Below, piece by piece: positions 35,492 to 42,812 of a stretch of 64,000 nt of DNA; positions within the stretch are counted from its first letter, which is position 1, and every line of letters starts with the position of its first letter. A program made the translations under genes and the position numbers. Source of the DNA: JAJZCD01 sp964570005 (GTDB taxonomy: Bacteria > Patescibacteriota > Saccharimonadia > Saccharimonadales > UBA4665); assembly GCA_964570005.1 (NCBI GenBank), contig CAZMWE010000001.1, positions 1 to 64,000 of the forward strand, given 5' to 3'. The notes under the pieces were generated by a model. The model was not told where the DNA came from and made no database searches. It saw only the letters and a program-made list of their open reading frames with translations.

Positions 35492-35670
35492 TATAATTTA
35501 CGACAGTATATATCGACTATCCCTGTTACATGAACACTCGTTGTTGGCGCTGTGAGATATTTCGCAGGCGGCTTGCAGTCTGTTGGTTTAAGCTTAAGGT
35601 AATCGGTTCGGGACTCTCACCCGAGGCCGGAAGCAAGCTAATCAGTTCATAGAGGAGATGGCTCACCTAT
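35492..35670 (+). promoter_or_regulatory. Promoter and structured leader of 48-aa gene
   Basis: TATAAT at 35492-35497 begins a leader of about 165 bases. GCTTGC near 35570 can pair with GCAAGC near 35632, enclosing a hairpin TCGGG-ACTCTCA-CCCGA. AGAGGAG at 35651-35657 is 13 bases from the start codon. The folding looks like a cis-regulatory RNA, class not recognised. Confidence 0.45.
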
Positions 35671-35817
35671 ATGAAAAGAGTTCACATCATCACCAAACCA
35701 ACTACTGTAGAGGACCTGGCGGACTTTGACGCTGATGCGTACGAAAGCGCCTGGCAACTCAAGGCCGAGCGGCTGGAAACCCGGCGTCTGCGTAAGTTCA
35801 AACGTCAGCTTGCTTAA
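35671..35817 (+). CDS. Hypothetical 48-aa basic protein
   Basis: Begins MKRVHIITKPTTVEDLADFD and ends KFKRQLA, with a helical, highly charged C-terminal half (ESAWQLKAERLETRRLRKF). It is preceded by a long structured leader and followed 43 bases later by a strong terminator, so it has its own transcript. Small size plus basic helix suggests RNA or ribosome binding, but this is a guess. Confidence 0.65.
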   Translation: MKRVHIITKPTTVEDLADFDADAYESAWQLKAERLETRRLRKFKRQLA

Positions 35818-35860
35818 AGCCTTTCGACTGCAACACTGACCAAAAGTTCCATTTCGCAAT

Positions 35861-35891
35861 CTAAAAACTCCCCGGCAAGGGGAGTTTTTAG
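35861..35891. terminator. Bidirectional terminator
   Basis: CTAAAAACTCCCC, loop GGCAA, GGGGAGTTTTTAG: a perfect 13-bp stem with A and T runs on both sides. It serves the 48-aa gene and the convergent DUF1003 gene, whose stop codon lies in the stem. Confidence 0.92.
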
Positions 35892-36295
35892 GATTTACTG
35901 CCGTTGTCCAGCTTGGCGTGCAGTTCTTTTATAAGCTGCAGTTGTTCTTCGTTGATCTTCATAAGCAGCTCGATTTCCTTCTTGGCCTGGACATTGGTCT
36001 GGTAATCGTGTTCGGCCATCGCCGCGGCTATAGCGTCCTGGCGCTTGGCGGCGATGAGCAGGATGGCACCTTGCAGCGCGGCCAGCATACTCAGGAATAG
36101 GTTGAGCAAAATGTAGGGATATTTGTCCCAGTGGTGAAAGCCCTGGGCGGTATTTAAGTACGCCCACACTGCTAGAAAGAATATAAAGGTGATTACAAAC
36201 GCCCAGCTGCCCATGCCATTGCGCATCCCGTCGGCCGCTCTGTCACCGACGGTCAGTTCCCCTTTGACCTTTTTGTGCCAGTTATATATGACCAT
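35888..36295 (-). CDS. DUF1003 membrane protein
   Basis: About 135 aa. Two membrane helices (WAFVITFIFFLAVWAYLN and PYILLNLFLSMLAALQGAILLIAA), then a coiled-coil-like charged C-terminus, as in the DUF1003 family. The start is set at 36295 (MVIYNW) because TATACT (36302-36307 on the complement) ends 6 bases before it; an upstream ATG would lie in the promoter. Confidence 0.88.
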   Translation of the reverse strand: MVIYNWHKKVKGELTVGDRAADGMRNGMGSWAFVITFIFFLAVWAYLNTAQGFHHWDKYPYILLNLFLSMLAALQGAILLIAAKRQDAIAAAMAEHDYQTNVQAKKEIELLMKINEEQLQLIKELHAKLDNGSKS

Positions 36296-36429
36296 AAGCG
36301 GAGTATAGCACAATGTTACGTACTAATCTGAGAATGCTTGTGGTATAACAAGAAGTAGATTCTTTTGGAGTCGGATTTTGACTCTGCAAAGAGAATCGTC
36401 CTCGGTTTGCCTGTCTCGAACCCGGTGGC

Positions 36430-36435
36430 TATAAT
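36430..36435 (+). promoter_or_regulatory. -10 box of leaderless promoter
   Basis: TATAAT, 7 bases before the ATG at 36443; it makes that ATG the start instead of one at 36365. Confidence 0.6.
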
Positions 36436-36442
36436 CCGTACA

Positions 36443-36616
36443 ATGGACGACATTCAAAGCAGCGTTATCAATGCAGGGCTAGAAGACATATTTAAGAAAT
36501 TGCCGCCATCACATCAGAAAGAATACATAAAATGGATTGAAGAAGCTAAGAAGCCTGAAACGCGCAGCAAAAGGATACAAAAAATGCTAGAGATGTTGCA
36601 ACAAAAGGTCCACTAG
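36443..36616 (+). CDS. YdeI/OmpD-associated family helical domain, 57 aa
   Basis: The sequence GLEDIFKKLPPSHQKEYIKWIEEAKKPETRSKRIQKMLEML is the C-terminal helical motif of YdeI-type proteins (Shr-x-Y-x-WI-x-EAK-x-x-ETR-x-x-R). Here it stands alone without the N-terminal barrel. A second, barrel-containing relative is encoded at 51875-52438. Role unknown; family members are linked to bacteriocin tolerance. Confidence 0.75.
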   Translation: MDDIQSSVINAGLEDIFKKLPPSHQKEYIKWIEEAKKPETRSKRIQKMLEMLQQKVH

Positions 36617-36635
36617 CCCAAGTGCCTGGTGGACC
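36607..36635 (+). terminator. Hairpin overlapping gene end
   Basis: GGTCCAC (36607-36613) pairs with GTGGACC (36629-36635); the left arm includes the last codons of the YdeI-like gene. Confidence 0.45.
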
Positions 36636-36706
36636 ATTACTCAAATTTGTACTATGTATAGTTTGGGCTTGACGTGTCGGCGTTGAACTGGGGTCGGTCA
36701 AGCGGG

Positions 36707-36742
36707 CACAGTGGGAGTAAGTACTACCGTACTCCCACTGTG
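36707..36742. terminator. 13-bp hairpin between convergent genes
   Basis: CACAGTGGGAGTA (36707-36719) pairs perfectly with TACTCCCACTGTG (36730-36742). It separates the YdeI-like gene from the leftward Nudix gene. No T-run on either side. Confidence 0.5.
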
Positions 36743-36758
36743 ACACGTTGCAGTACCT

Positions 36759-37343
36759 CTAGACGCTTACTACACCGCGCATACCGGCAATGCCAAGTGC
36801 GTAGAGCGCGGCCGGCTGGGGCGCATGGAGCCGGGCTGACTCATCGCTCATTAGGTCCCGCTCGAGTTGCTCGATGGGGTACCATCGGGCGCCTTGTACC
36901 TCGCTCTCCTGCAGCCGCAGGTCAGCCAGTGATAGCCCTGGCTCGTAGGCGACAAAGTTATCGCCTACGATATTGTGTGGATGCTCCCAACCGGGAAACA
37001 TAAGTCGCGTTGCCACTAAGCCGATACGTCTGAAATGCTGTGGTGGCCGCCTTAGACCAAGCTCTTCGTGGGTTTCGCGTACGGCAGCGTCAAGGTATGA
37101 TTCGCCGGCACTCACATGACCACCGACCGAGATGTCCCATTTGCCTGGCATGATCGATTTATCCGAATTCCGCTGCTGTTGCAGCAGGTCGTGTCCGTTG
37201 GTAATCCAGACGTGGACGTCACGGTGGCGTACTCCTTGTGTGTGGATCGTTCTTTTGTCGAGTGTCTGACCTGTTGGCTCGCCCCACTCATTTACAACGT
37301 CTAATAGTTCACTGCTTGCCTGCGGCGTAATGTGTTCACTCAT
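36759..37343 (-). CDS. Nudix hydrolase, IDI/YfcD-like
   Basis: About 194 aa. ELLDVVNEWGEPTG followed by HRDVHVWI and a complete Nudix box GGHVSAGESYLDAAVRETHEELGL resemble the YfcD/isopentenyl-diphosphate-isomerase-like group, substrate uncertain. The ATG at 37343 is preferred (AAGGAG nine bases upstream). A LacI-type palindrome lies 28 bases upstream, and a divergent regulator that itself carries a Nudix-like domain is next door. Confidence 0.88.
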   Translation of the reverse strand: MSEHITPQASSELLDVVNEWGEPTGQTLDKRTIHTQGVRHRDVHVWITNGHDLLQQQRNSDKSIMPGKWDISVGGHVSAGESYLDAAVRETHEELGLRRPPQHFRRIGLVATRLMFPGWEHPHNIVGDNFVAYEPGLSLADLRLQESEVQGARWYPIEQLERDLMSDESARLHAPQPAALYALGIAGMRGVVSV

Positions 37344-37370
37344 ATATTCCAACTCCTTATGTTGCTAGTT

Positions 37371-37382
37371 GGAAGCGCTTCC
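37371..37382. promoter_or_regulatory. LacI-type palindrome
   Basis: GGAAGCGCTTCC, a 12-base perfect palindrome with the central CG typical of LacI-family operators, placed between the two divergent Nudix-type genes. Confidence 0.45.
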
Positions 37383-37431
37383 GTGTGTACGATATCGCGC
37401 GAAGCTCTGTGAATATAGACAGGACGATTTG

Positions 37432-37449
37432 TGTCAAGACATTTTGACA
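37432..37449. promoter_or_regulatory. Inverted repeat upstream of wHTH-Nudix gene
   Basis: TGTCAA-GACATT-TTGACA, perfect 6-base arms; TTGACA could also be a -35 box. It lies 31 bases before the start of the regulator and may be its own operator. Confidence 0.4.
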
Positions 37450-37479
37450 ATTCATGATTAAGGAAGGTAAGATGCAAAA

Positions 37480-38148
37480 ATGCATTATATCCAGCGTAAG
37501 ATTCTCCGGCGGCTTATGTATGCACCGTCACTGAACTATGCCAAAATGCGGCCGCCAGGAGTGGAAAGCAATCATTTTGCTTATCACTTGGATCAGCTCA
37601 TGCGCGAGAAGCTTATCGTAAAAGACGGGCGCGACTACTCACTAACGGAGAAAGGCTTGATGTTCGTTGACCGCGCAAGCCACGAAGCCATGAGACCGCG
37701 CCAGCAGCCTCATATTGTGACTTCGCTGTATATTACAAACGACCAAGGCCAAATGGCGTTGTATGAGCACCTCTTTCAGCCGTACCTTAACCTCTTTGGG
37801 CCGCTGCAAGGCAGAATTCATGATGCGGAACACATCGCTGAGGCTGCAGATCGGGAGTTATTTGAAAAGTCGGGGTTAAGCGGTGTATCGCTCACTCACC
37901 GGGGCATGGTATATATCCGCGCCGTAAAGGCCGGCGTAGAGGTGAGTAAAATCTTGGCCCACATATTCAGCGGCACAACAACCGGTAGGCCGGAACTAGC
38001 AACATTGCGGGATGGTATAGCGGTATGGAAAGATCCGGCACAGTTAACCAAAGACCAATGCATGCCCGGCTTCGTAGAGGTACGGGAGCTGCTCGTCACT
38101 CATACCGATGACTTATTTTTCGCCGAAATCGAAACGTCGATGGTATAA
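37480..38148 (+). CDS. Winged-helix / Nudix-like fusion, probable regulator
   Basis: 222 aa. Residues 1-68 form a winged helix-turn-helix (QRKILRRLMY ... HLDQLMREKLIVKDGRDYSLTEKG). Residues about 76-215 form a Nudix fold with a near-complete box: G111, then R125-E126-L-F-E129-K130-S-G132, where the second Glu of REUXEE is Lys. NrtR-type regulators carry a Nudix domain as ligand sensor but in the opposite order (Nudix first). A sensor role with lost catalysis is likely. GGAAGG lies 12 bases upstream. Confidence 0.75.
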   Translation: MHYIQRKILRRLMYAPSLNYAKMRPPGVESNHFAYHLDQLMREKLIVKDGRDYSLTEKGLMFVDRASHEAMRPRQQPHIVTSLYITNDQGQMALYEHLFQPYLNLFGPLQGRIHDAEHIAEAADRELFEKSGLSGVSLTHRGMVYIRAVKAGVEVSKILAHIFSGTTTGRPELATLRDGIAVWKDPAQLTKDQCMPGFVEVRELLVTHTDDLFFAEIETSMV

Positions 38149-38378
38149 CAAAGCATCTTCATAACTTTACGTATAGTTGCTCTTCTCGGTAGTATCATCG
38201 CGAGACAAGAACCCACAAGCCTCAATGCTTACCAGATTAACCTCAAGTTTTTATCATAGTGATCCGCGAGTATAAACATACGACAGATATGCCCCTAGGG
38301 TGTCCAACCGCAATACTTGATGCCATGGGATGCACCTAGTGCCGAACCTAGAAAATAATCTAAAAATGTACCATAACA

Positions 38379-38384
38379 TATAAT
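38379..38384 (+). promoter_or_regulatory. -10 box upstream of small membrane gene
   Basis: TATAAT with a leader of about 27 bases holding GGAG 7 bases before the ATG at 38418. Confidence 0.5.
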
Positions 38385-38417
38385 GTTCATCGGTACCACG
38401 GAGAATGGAGCACCTTC

Positions 38418-38564
38418 ATGGAAATGGTAGTGTACGGCATCATCCTGACCATCTTGGCAATACTTGCAGGTATTGTCATCGCGGGCGCCATCCCGTTTAA
38501 TGCCAAGGTAGTTCTGGGCGGAGTGGCTATAACCGTGCATGGCATTTTATCGCCTACGCAGTAA
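38418..38564 (+). CDS. Small membrane protein, 48 aa, probably the 5' part of a frameshifted gene
   Basis: Good GGAG site 7 bases upstream. The product is one long hydrophobic helix (VVYGIILTILAILAGIVIAGAI) followed by AKVVLGGVAITV. Just after this point the neighbouring frame becomes membrane-protein-like without a start codon of its own (see 38540-38713), so the original protein was probably about 95 aa with two to three helices. Confidence 0.6.
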   Translation: MEMVVYGIILTILAILAGIVIAGAIPFNAKVVLGGVAITVHGILSPTQ

Positions 38565-38713
38565 GGCACTACTACATCGGTACGCAATCGTACCAGCTCT
38601 TCCCCGTATTTGTGACCCTGGGCGCCGTAATCTCGTTCGCAGGCGTTCTCATAGGGTGCAGGCTCATTAGCCGCCTCACTACTGAAGGAGAAGTGGTCGA
38701 AAGCCGCCCGTAA
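38540..38713 (+). pseudogene. 3' part of frameshifted small membrane gene
   Basis: The -1 frame reads HFIAYAVRHYYIGTQSYQLF, then the helix PVFVTLGAVISFAGVLIGC and a polar tail to TAA at 38711. It is open from 38501 but has no ATG, GTG or TTG before the middle of the helix. Joined to the upstream 48-aa frame it gives a plausible membrane protein. True mutation, programmed shift or sequence error cannot be told apart here. Confidence 0.45.
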
Positions 38714-38780
38714 CGATGAATGAAGAAAGCCCTGGCTAGAAAGCGGGCTCGGCGCAATAGCGCTACAGAGCAAACCAGGC

Positions 38781-38869
38781 AAGCCGTTTGGGCGGATGAG
38801 AAAAATGGATGATCGGTGGTGTGCCATCAATTATATTCTTAATTATTTCTCTCTTACTCCAAACGGCTT
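38781..38869. repeat. Inverted repeat, 11-bp arms
   Basis: AAGCCGTTTGG (38781-38791) and CCAAACGGCTT (38859-38869) are exact reverse complements 67 bases apart. No open frame of note between them. Confidence 0.5.
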
Positions 38870-38938
38870 TCGGGCATACTACATATCCTTGAGATTAAAT
38901 CCACTTTCTCATGCGCTACGCGTATCTCAAAATACTTT

Positions 38939-39035
38939 GTATAATGCGACGCGCAACGCGGGGTGGAGTAGCCTGGTAGCTCGCCTGCGAAACAGGGCCC
39001 CCTAGAGGTCACAGGTTTAAATCCTGTCCCTGCGA
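38939..39035 (+). promoter_or_regulatory. Promoter of tRNA-like gene
   Basis: TATAAT preceded by TTTG ends about 12 bases before the tRNA-like sequence, so the locus is probably transcribed. Confidence 0.45.
38957..39035 (+). tRNA. tRNA-like gene with abnormal anticodon arm
   Basis: Acceptor CGCGGGG pairs with CCCTGCG, D arm GAGT-AGCCTGGTA-GCTC and T arm ACAGG-TTTAAAT-CCTGT are sound and recall initiator tRNA-Met. The anticodon region is 22 bases instead of 17 and forms only CCTG-CGAAA-CAGG, with no T33 and no CAT. Position 1-72 is a normal C-G pair, not the initiator mismatch, and CCA is not encoded, unlike the other two tRNAs here. Either a decayed copy or a tRNA-like RNA with another use. 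Confidence 0.55.
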
Positions 39036-39176
39036 CTCGAATGTGCTACAGGCACATCCGTATGACTTGTTTCGTGAAAGGGTTTTCAGCCTATAATCAC
39101 CGATGTAAACTTATCCGCGAGCCGTTGCCTGTGAGGTGACGCCTATGATTAGGTTACCTGTCTACTATGCCCCTTT

Positions 39177-39220
39177 GGGGCCAGACATGCGGGCACTCCC
39201 GATTAACCATGTCTGGCCCC
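39177..39220. terminator. 13-bp hairpin downstream of GH15-like gene
   Basis: GGGGCCAGACATG (39177-39189) pairs with CATGTCTGGCCCC (39208-39220). A TATAAT box near 39093 on the + strand could drive a short RNA ending here. The space from 39036 to 39373 holds no convincing coding frame. Confidence 0.45.
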
Positions 39221-39373
39221 GCCAGGGTCCAATACTGCTCTCCAGCGAGTTGAGGCTGACCATTTTCGGTCTTACTCCTCCCTATGCCCCGCTTGCTGAA
39301 CCTCTTTGTCATTGCCCTTTTGGTTTTCAATAAAGTGGGCTTTAGCTGGCCGCGCAATCGCTTGACCTGGCTG

Positions 39374-40426
39374 CTACCCTTTTACTTCATGCAACGCAAC
39401 CACGTACATGCTCTCACTCCAGCCCAGGGGTGTATTTTCATTGGGTTGGTCGGTGTGACTGAAATAGAGCTCCGGGATTTTGCCGCCCTGTGTAATGGTC
39501 GCGGTCGCCTTGTCCAGATATTTGCGGGCGTTTTTAGTGTCACCGAGTCGTGTGTAACAGATAGCCAGCCATGAAAAGCCGAAACACCACTCTGCTTCTT
39601 CACTATAGCCGTCGGAATTTTTGTTGTAGTACTGATCGAACCGATAACGCAGCACGCCCTTATCCTTAGCCAGGTTGTATACCAGATTATCGACAATCTG
39701 ATGGGCCATGTCAGGGCTGACGACGTTATACGGGTATACGAGCGACAGTAGCGCTAGGTCGGTGAACTTGGTTTCTGACTCGCGCGGCAGCAGTTCGTCC
39801 AAGGCCTTTTGGCCGCGGTCGATAGCGTCCTGATCCACGTCCATGGTGCCGGCTTCTTGCCATTTTTTGAGGCCAGCCAGCACTGCGCCAACCGAACTGG
39901 CGTGGACTTCCTCATTTTCTTCCCACATGCCGTTGTCGGCGTCGTGCCAATATTCGACGTTGGTAATGTAATAGATAAGCGTCTGAACAGTACGACGGTC
40001 GGCACGGCTCCGCAGCATGCTATGACCGTTTAACTCAAACTCGGCTAACTTGTATAGTATGAGGCCGATGGCGTCGTGTTGCTTGTTGCCCCAGTCCTCC
40101 CAAAATTCCTCGAGTGTCTCGGGATTGTAGCGGGCGTGGATGTATTGCCAAGTCTCGAACGGCTTGTTAGTGGTCGCCCAGTTAATCTTGTCGATGTGCT
40201 TGTCAAAAATGTCGAGCAGCGTGTGGTAAGTTTGAGCTACGATGTCCCACTCGCCGACATATTCAAAGGCCAGTGCCTCATAGGCGTTGTCGCGCAACCA
40301 AGCCTTGTCGTAGCCGGTGCTGACCTCGTTATGGCTGGCCCGAAATAGTCCGCCGCGGGTTCGCAAGGCTCGCAGGTTATCAAGGTGCTGGTCGGCACGC
40401 GCCTTTTTACTAGGTGCGGTTGGCAT
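39374..40426 (-). CDS. Glucoamylase-like (GH15-type) glycoside hydrolase
   Basis: 350 aa, all-helical (alpha/alpha)6 pattern. WLRDNAYEALAFE, the acidic WEENEEVHASSVGAV, SEEAEWCFGFSW and NTPLGWSESMYV match the order of GH15 and phosphorylase-kinase-like domains, with Glu residues where the acid and base lie. It lacks a signal peptide, so it would act on cytoplasmic alpha-glucans such as glycogen. Shares a TAATG junction with the gene upstream. Confidence 0.82.
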   Translation of the reverse strand: MPTAPSKKARADQHLDNLRALRTRGGLFRASHNEVSTGYDKAWLRDNAYEALAFEYVGEWDIVAQTYHTLLDIFDKHIDKINWATTNKPFETWQYIHARYNPETLEEFWEDWGNKQHDAIGLILYKLAEFELNGHSMLRSRADRRTVQTLIYYITNVEYWHDADNGMWEENEEVHASSVGAVLAGLKKWQEAGTMDVDQDAIDRGQKALDELLPRESETKFTDLALLSLVYPYNVVSPDMAHQIVDNLVYNLAKDKGVLRYRFDQYYNKNSDGYSEEAEWCFGFSWLAICYTRLGDTKNARKYLDKATATITQGGKIPELYFSHTDQPNENTPLGWSESMYVVALHEVKG

Positions 40427-40842
40427 TATTCCTGGCCTCCGTGGTGGCTGTGCCGGTAGTCCTCACCGATGTGACGGTCATATGTAAAGCCCAGCAGGCG
40501 GTTTAAGATCTGTTCGCTGCCCAGACCGTTGTGGAGCTCGGCGCGGATAACGGCGGCTGCGGCCTCGGTGTGAAATAGCTGTGCCGCCAGCTCAAGATGC
40601 TCTTTGACGGTTTCGTCTTGTAGTGTTTTGGCACGCTCCAGTAAGGCCCTTTCGGCGGCCTGCGCTTCGGCGATCGGCGTAGTACAGGCTGTGCATACGC
40701 CGTACGCGTCAATCTTTAAGATGTGTCCGCCGTAGTCAAATGTTTCCGCCTTCGGCAGCGTGTTTAAAATGTCATCAATGATGTCCCGGGCGGCCTTCGC
40801 CGCGTCCTTAACGTCCGGGTCATCCGAATGTGTTTTTATCAT
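40426..40842 (-). CDS. Hypothetical 138-aa protein coupled to GH15-like gene
   Basis: Start set at MIKTHSDD (GGGAAG eight bases upstream, TATAAT about 22 bases upstream). Helical and acidic, with one Cys pair (CTACTTP) in a small hinge and a His-rich end (RHIGEDYRHSHHGGQE). No family recognised. Its stop overlaps the start of the hydrolase gene (TAATG), so translation is coupled. Confidence 0.7.
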   Translation of the reverse strand: MIKTHSDDPDVKDAAKAARDIIDDILNTLPKAETFDYGGHILKIDAYGVCTACTTPIAEAQAAERALLERAKTLQDETVKEHLELAAQLFHTEAAAAVIRAELHNGLGSEQILNRLLGFTYDRHIGEDYRHSHHGGQE

Positions 40843-40963
40843 GCTCTTCCCGCCTATAAACGCATTATAACATGAGCGGTTTGGCTGCAAAACCAGACGC
40901 TACGTGTATTTGTAGCGGATCATACTGCCACGTGACACCGCAGGGTATACCGTATGAGTTAGT

Positions 40964-41491
40964 ATGGCCCAGCGCGATAACGGTTCTGTCACGTATCATG
41001 GCTTTGCTGGTGGTAGCGGGAATGACAGATGGCCATGGAGTGTACGACACCTGGGCGGTGCGCCGATTACGTTAGTGAACCATATAAAAGACCCGACCAC
41101 GGGAACCCTTACGTGCTGTTATGCAGACGAAACGGGTGCTATTACCGTTCGTTCGATTTGGGTGCCCGCAGGCAGAAGTTCGCCTATGTGGGCTCTGACT
41201 GAGAGAGCGGGGCATGATAATTACACTGAGTATTACCAGGCGCAAAGTGGGGACGGTTGGCTTGTACGCAGGCGTGTCCAGGAAGGCACTCGCCATCTGG
41301 CGCTGATTGCACTTGCTGGGGAGACACTTTCTGTAGAAGGGCGTGCTGGTGACACTATGCGTATACGGGCGTCACTGGGTGCTGCTACGCTTGTGTTTGC
41401 TCTCTCGGGTGAGGTGCCCTTCCGTCCAGAGTACGCAGAGTGGATGAACCTCGATAGGACTGCTGCGGCTTCTGCTGCTAGCGATGTCTAG
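40964..41491 (+). CDS. Hypothetical 175-aa protein
   Basis: Beta-rich soluble protein (repeated strands such as GTLTCCYADETGAITVRSIWVPAG and GWLVRRRVQEGTRHLALIAL). No motif recognised. The start is uncertain because another frame from 40872 overlaps its 5' end. Convergent with the CarS-like gene, overlapping by 4 bases. Confidence 0.55.
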   Translation: MAQRDNGSVTYHGFAGGSGNDRWPWSVRHLGGAPITLVNHIKDPTTGTLTCCYADETGAITVRSIWVPAGRSSPMWALTERAGHDNYTEYYQAQSGDGWLVRRRVQEGTRHLALIALAGETLSVEGRAGDTMRIRASLGAATLVFALSGEVPFRPEYAEWMNLDRTAAASAASDV

Positions 41492-42048
41492 ATGGGTCGT
41501 TCTTTGACGCCGATAAGATAGCCGGTGGCGCTTGCTACGAGGTGGATGATCAGCCACATCAGCACAAGTGCCACGTATTGTAACAGGCTGAGCGATACGA
41601 ATGGGACGCTGGCAATGCATGCCCCGATAATGTAATCGGTCTGGTCAAACGGGAACCAGCCATGACCTGGTGCGATGTTGGCCTGACGCTTAAAAAAGCT
41701 TTCAATGGCATCGCCGCCCAGCGCGCCGACAGCAAAGAGCGGGCCGAGTACCAGCGTGGGCAGCTGCGAGTAGTTAACCTGACTTGTCCATGTCTGCAGC
41801 CAACCGGAGTGAGCTACCAGTAGCTGTTGCAAATACAATGCTACAGTACCGAAGATTACTCCGGCGGCTAGGCCTCGCCAGGTTTTGTGGCTGCCAAAAA
41901 TACGTTTGCCGCGGAAGCTTTTGCCGAAGTCCATTGGTGCGTCAAAGCGCTGCAATCGCGGCACGCGGGCGGCGAAAATCGGCATCATGTTGGCAACACC
42001 GGCCGGCAGGAAGAACCAGAGTGCAAAGAACAGTTCTTTCAGCATCAC
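41488..42048 (-). CDS. CarS-like CDP-lipid synthase (DUF46)
   Basis: 186 aa with about five helices. It contains KTWRG near residue 55 and the signature GDAIESFFKRQANIAPGHGWFPFDQTDY, as in archaeal CDP-archaeol synthase and its bacterial relatives, which activate a lipid phosphate with CTP. The actual start may be the second codon (42045). Preceded 9 bases upstream by a CDP-alcohol phosphatidyltransferase gene, which would use its product. Confidence 0.85.
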   Translation of the reverse strand: MMLKELFFALWFFLPAGVANMMPIFAARVPRLQRFDAPMDFGKSFRGKRIFGSHKTWRGLAAGVIFGTVALYLQQLLVAHSGWLQTWTSQVNYSQLPTLVLGPLFAVGALGGDAIESFFKRQANIAPGHGWFPFDQTDYIIGACIASVPFVSLSLLQYVALVLMWLIIHLVASATGYLIGVKERPI

Positions 42049-42057
42049 CTGCCTGTC

Positions 42058-42690
42058 CTACCCTGCGTTTGCTGCCGCCAACCTGTTTAGTACCCTGAAG
42101 AGCCGGCTGAGCGCTGTAGCAGCTGCCCCGACCGCAATGACGATAACGGCCAGCGGCACGCGGTTGCTGAGCAGCCCGATCAATAGGATAACCATGCGGA
42201 TTTCAAACGGGAACAGGCCGCCCCGGAAGGCTTTGTTGACCTCATGTCTGCTGGGCGGTAGCTTAGAAACAGCAACATCCCCTGCCGCATTGACATAGCT
42301 GGTGAGTAGCGAGCAGCCGCAGGCGGCGATGGCCCACACGGCCAAGTAGGCCCGGCCGGTGCCGGCGATGATCGCCCAGGCGGCACCTGTGTAGAGCAGT
42401 ACTTCCTTGAAGCGGTCAGTGATGCTATCCAGTAGTGCACCGGTTGCGGTAACGCGTTTTTGCACCCGCGCCAGTTCGCCGTCCAGCGTATCAAACAGCC
42501 CAAATACCACTAGGAATAAGGCTGCCCAGTAATTATGTTGCGTGGCAATGAGCCAGGCGATAGGCACATGCATCAACAACCCAAACACGGTGATGCCGTT
42601 TGGGGTAATACGGCCGTGGCTTACGGTGTTTAGTAGCCGGGCAAACATCCGCATGATGATTCGTATCACCTGCTTTATGTAATCAATCAT
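42058..42690 (-). CDS. CDP-alcohol phosphatidyltransferase
   Basis: 210 aa, six helices. The family motif is complete: D-x2-DG-x2-AR-x8-G-x3-D-x3-D in DTLDGELARVQKR...GALLDSITDR. It replaces CMP on a CDP-lipid with an alcohol head group. The head-group alcohol is unknown. First of the two-gene lipid operon; TACAAT lies 9 bases before the ATG. Confidence 0.92.
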   Translation of the reverse strand: MIDYIKQVIRIIMRMFARLLNTVSHGRITPNGITVFGLLMHVPIAWLIATQHNYWAALFLVVFGLFDTLDGELARVQKRVTATGALLDSITDRFKEVLLYTGAAWAIIAGTGRAYLAVWAIAACGCSLLTSYVNAAGDVAVSKLPPSRHEVNKAFRGGLFPFEIRMVILLIGLLSNRVPLAVIVIAVGAAATALSRLFRVLNRLAAANAG

Positions 42691-42799
42691 GACGCCTGTA
42701 TTGTATCATCTGCTCGCAGAATGCGGGCTCTCTGGATATCGAAATAGGAGCAGGGGGGTGCTTACTTTGGCTGGACTTTACTTTGTGCTGTGCTGTGAT

Positions 42800-42805
42800 T
42801 AGAAT
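42800..42805 (+). promoter_or_regulatory. -10 box of leaderless promoter
   Basis: TAGAAT, 7 bases before the ATG at 42813; argues against the start 30 bases upstream. Confidence 0.5.
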
Positions 42806-42812
42806 GCAGCGT

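Noticed and set aside
38387..38830. 147-aa leftward frame across the small membrane gene
   Set aside because: No ribosome site, poor composition, and it opposes two frames with clear membrane-helix patterns.
39136..39333. 65-aa + strand frame downstream of the tRNA-like gene
   Set aside because: It reads through a 13-bp perfect hairpin, and its Pro-rich composition looks accidental.
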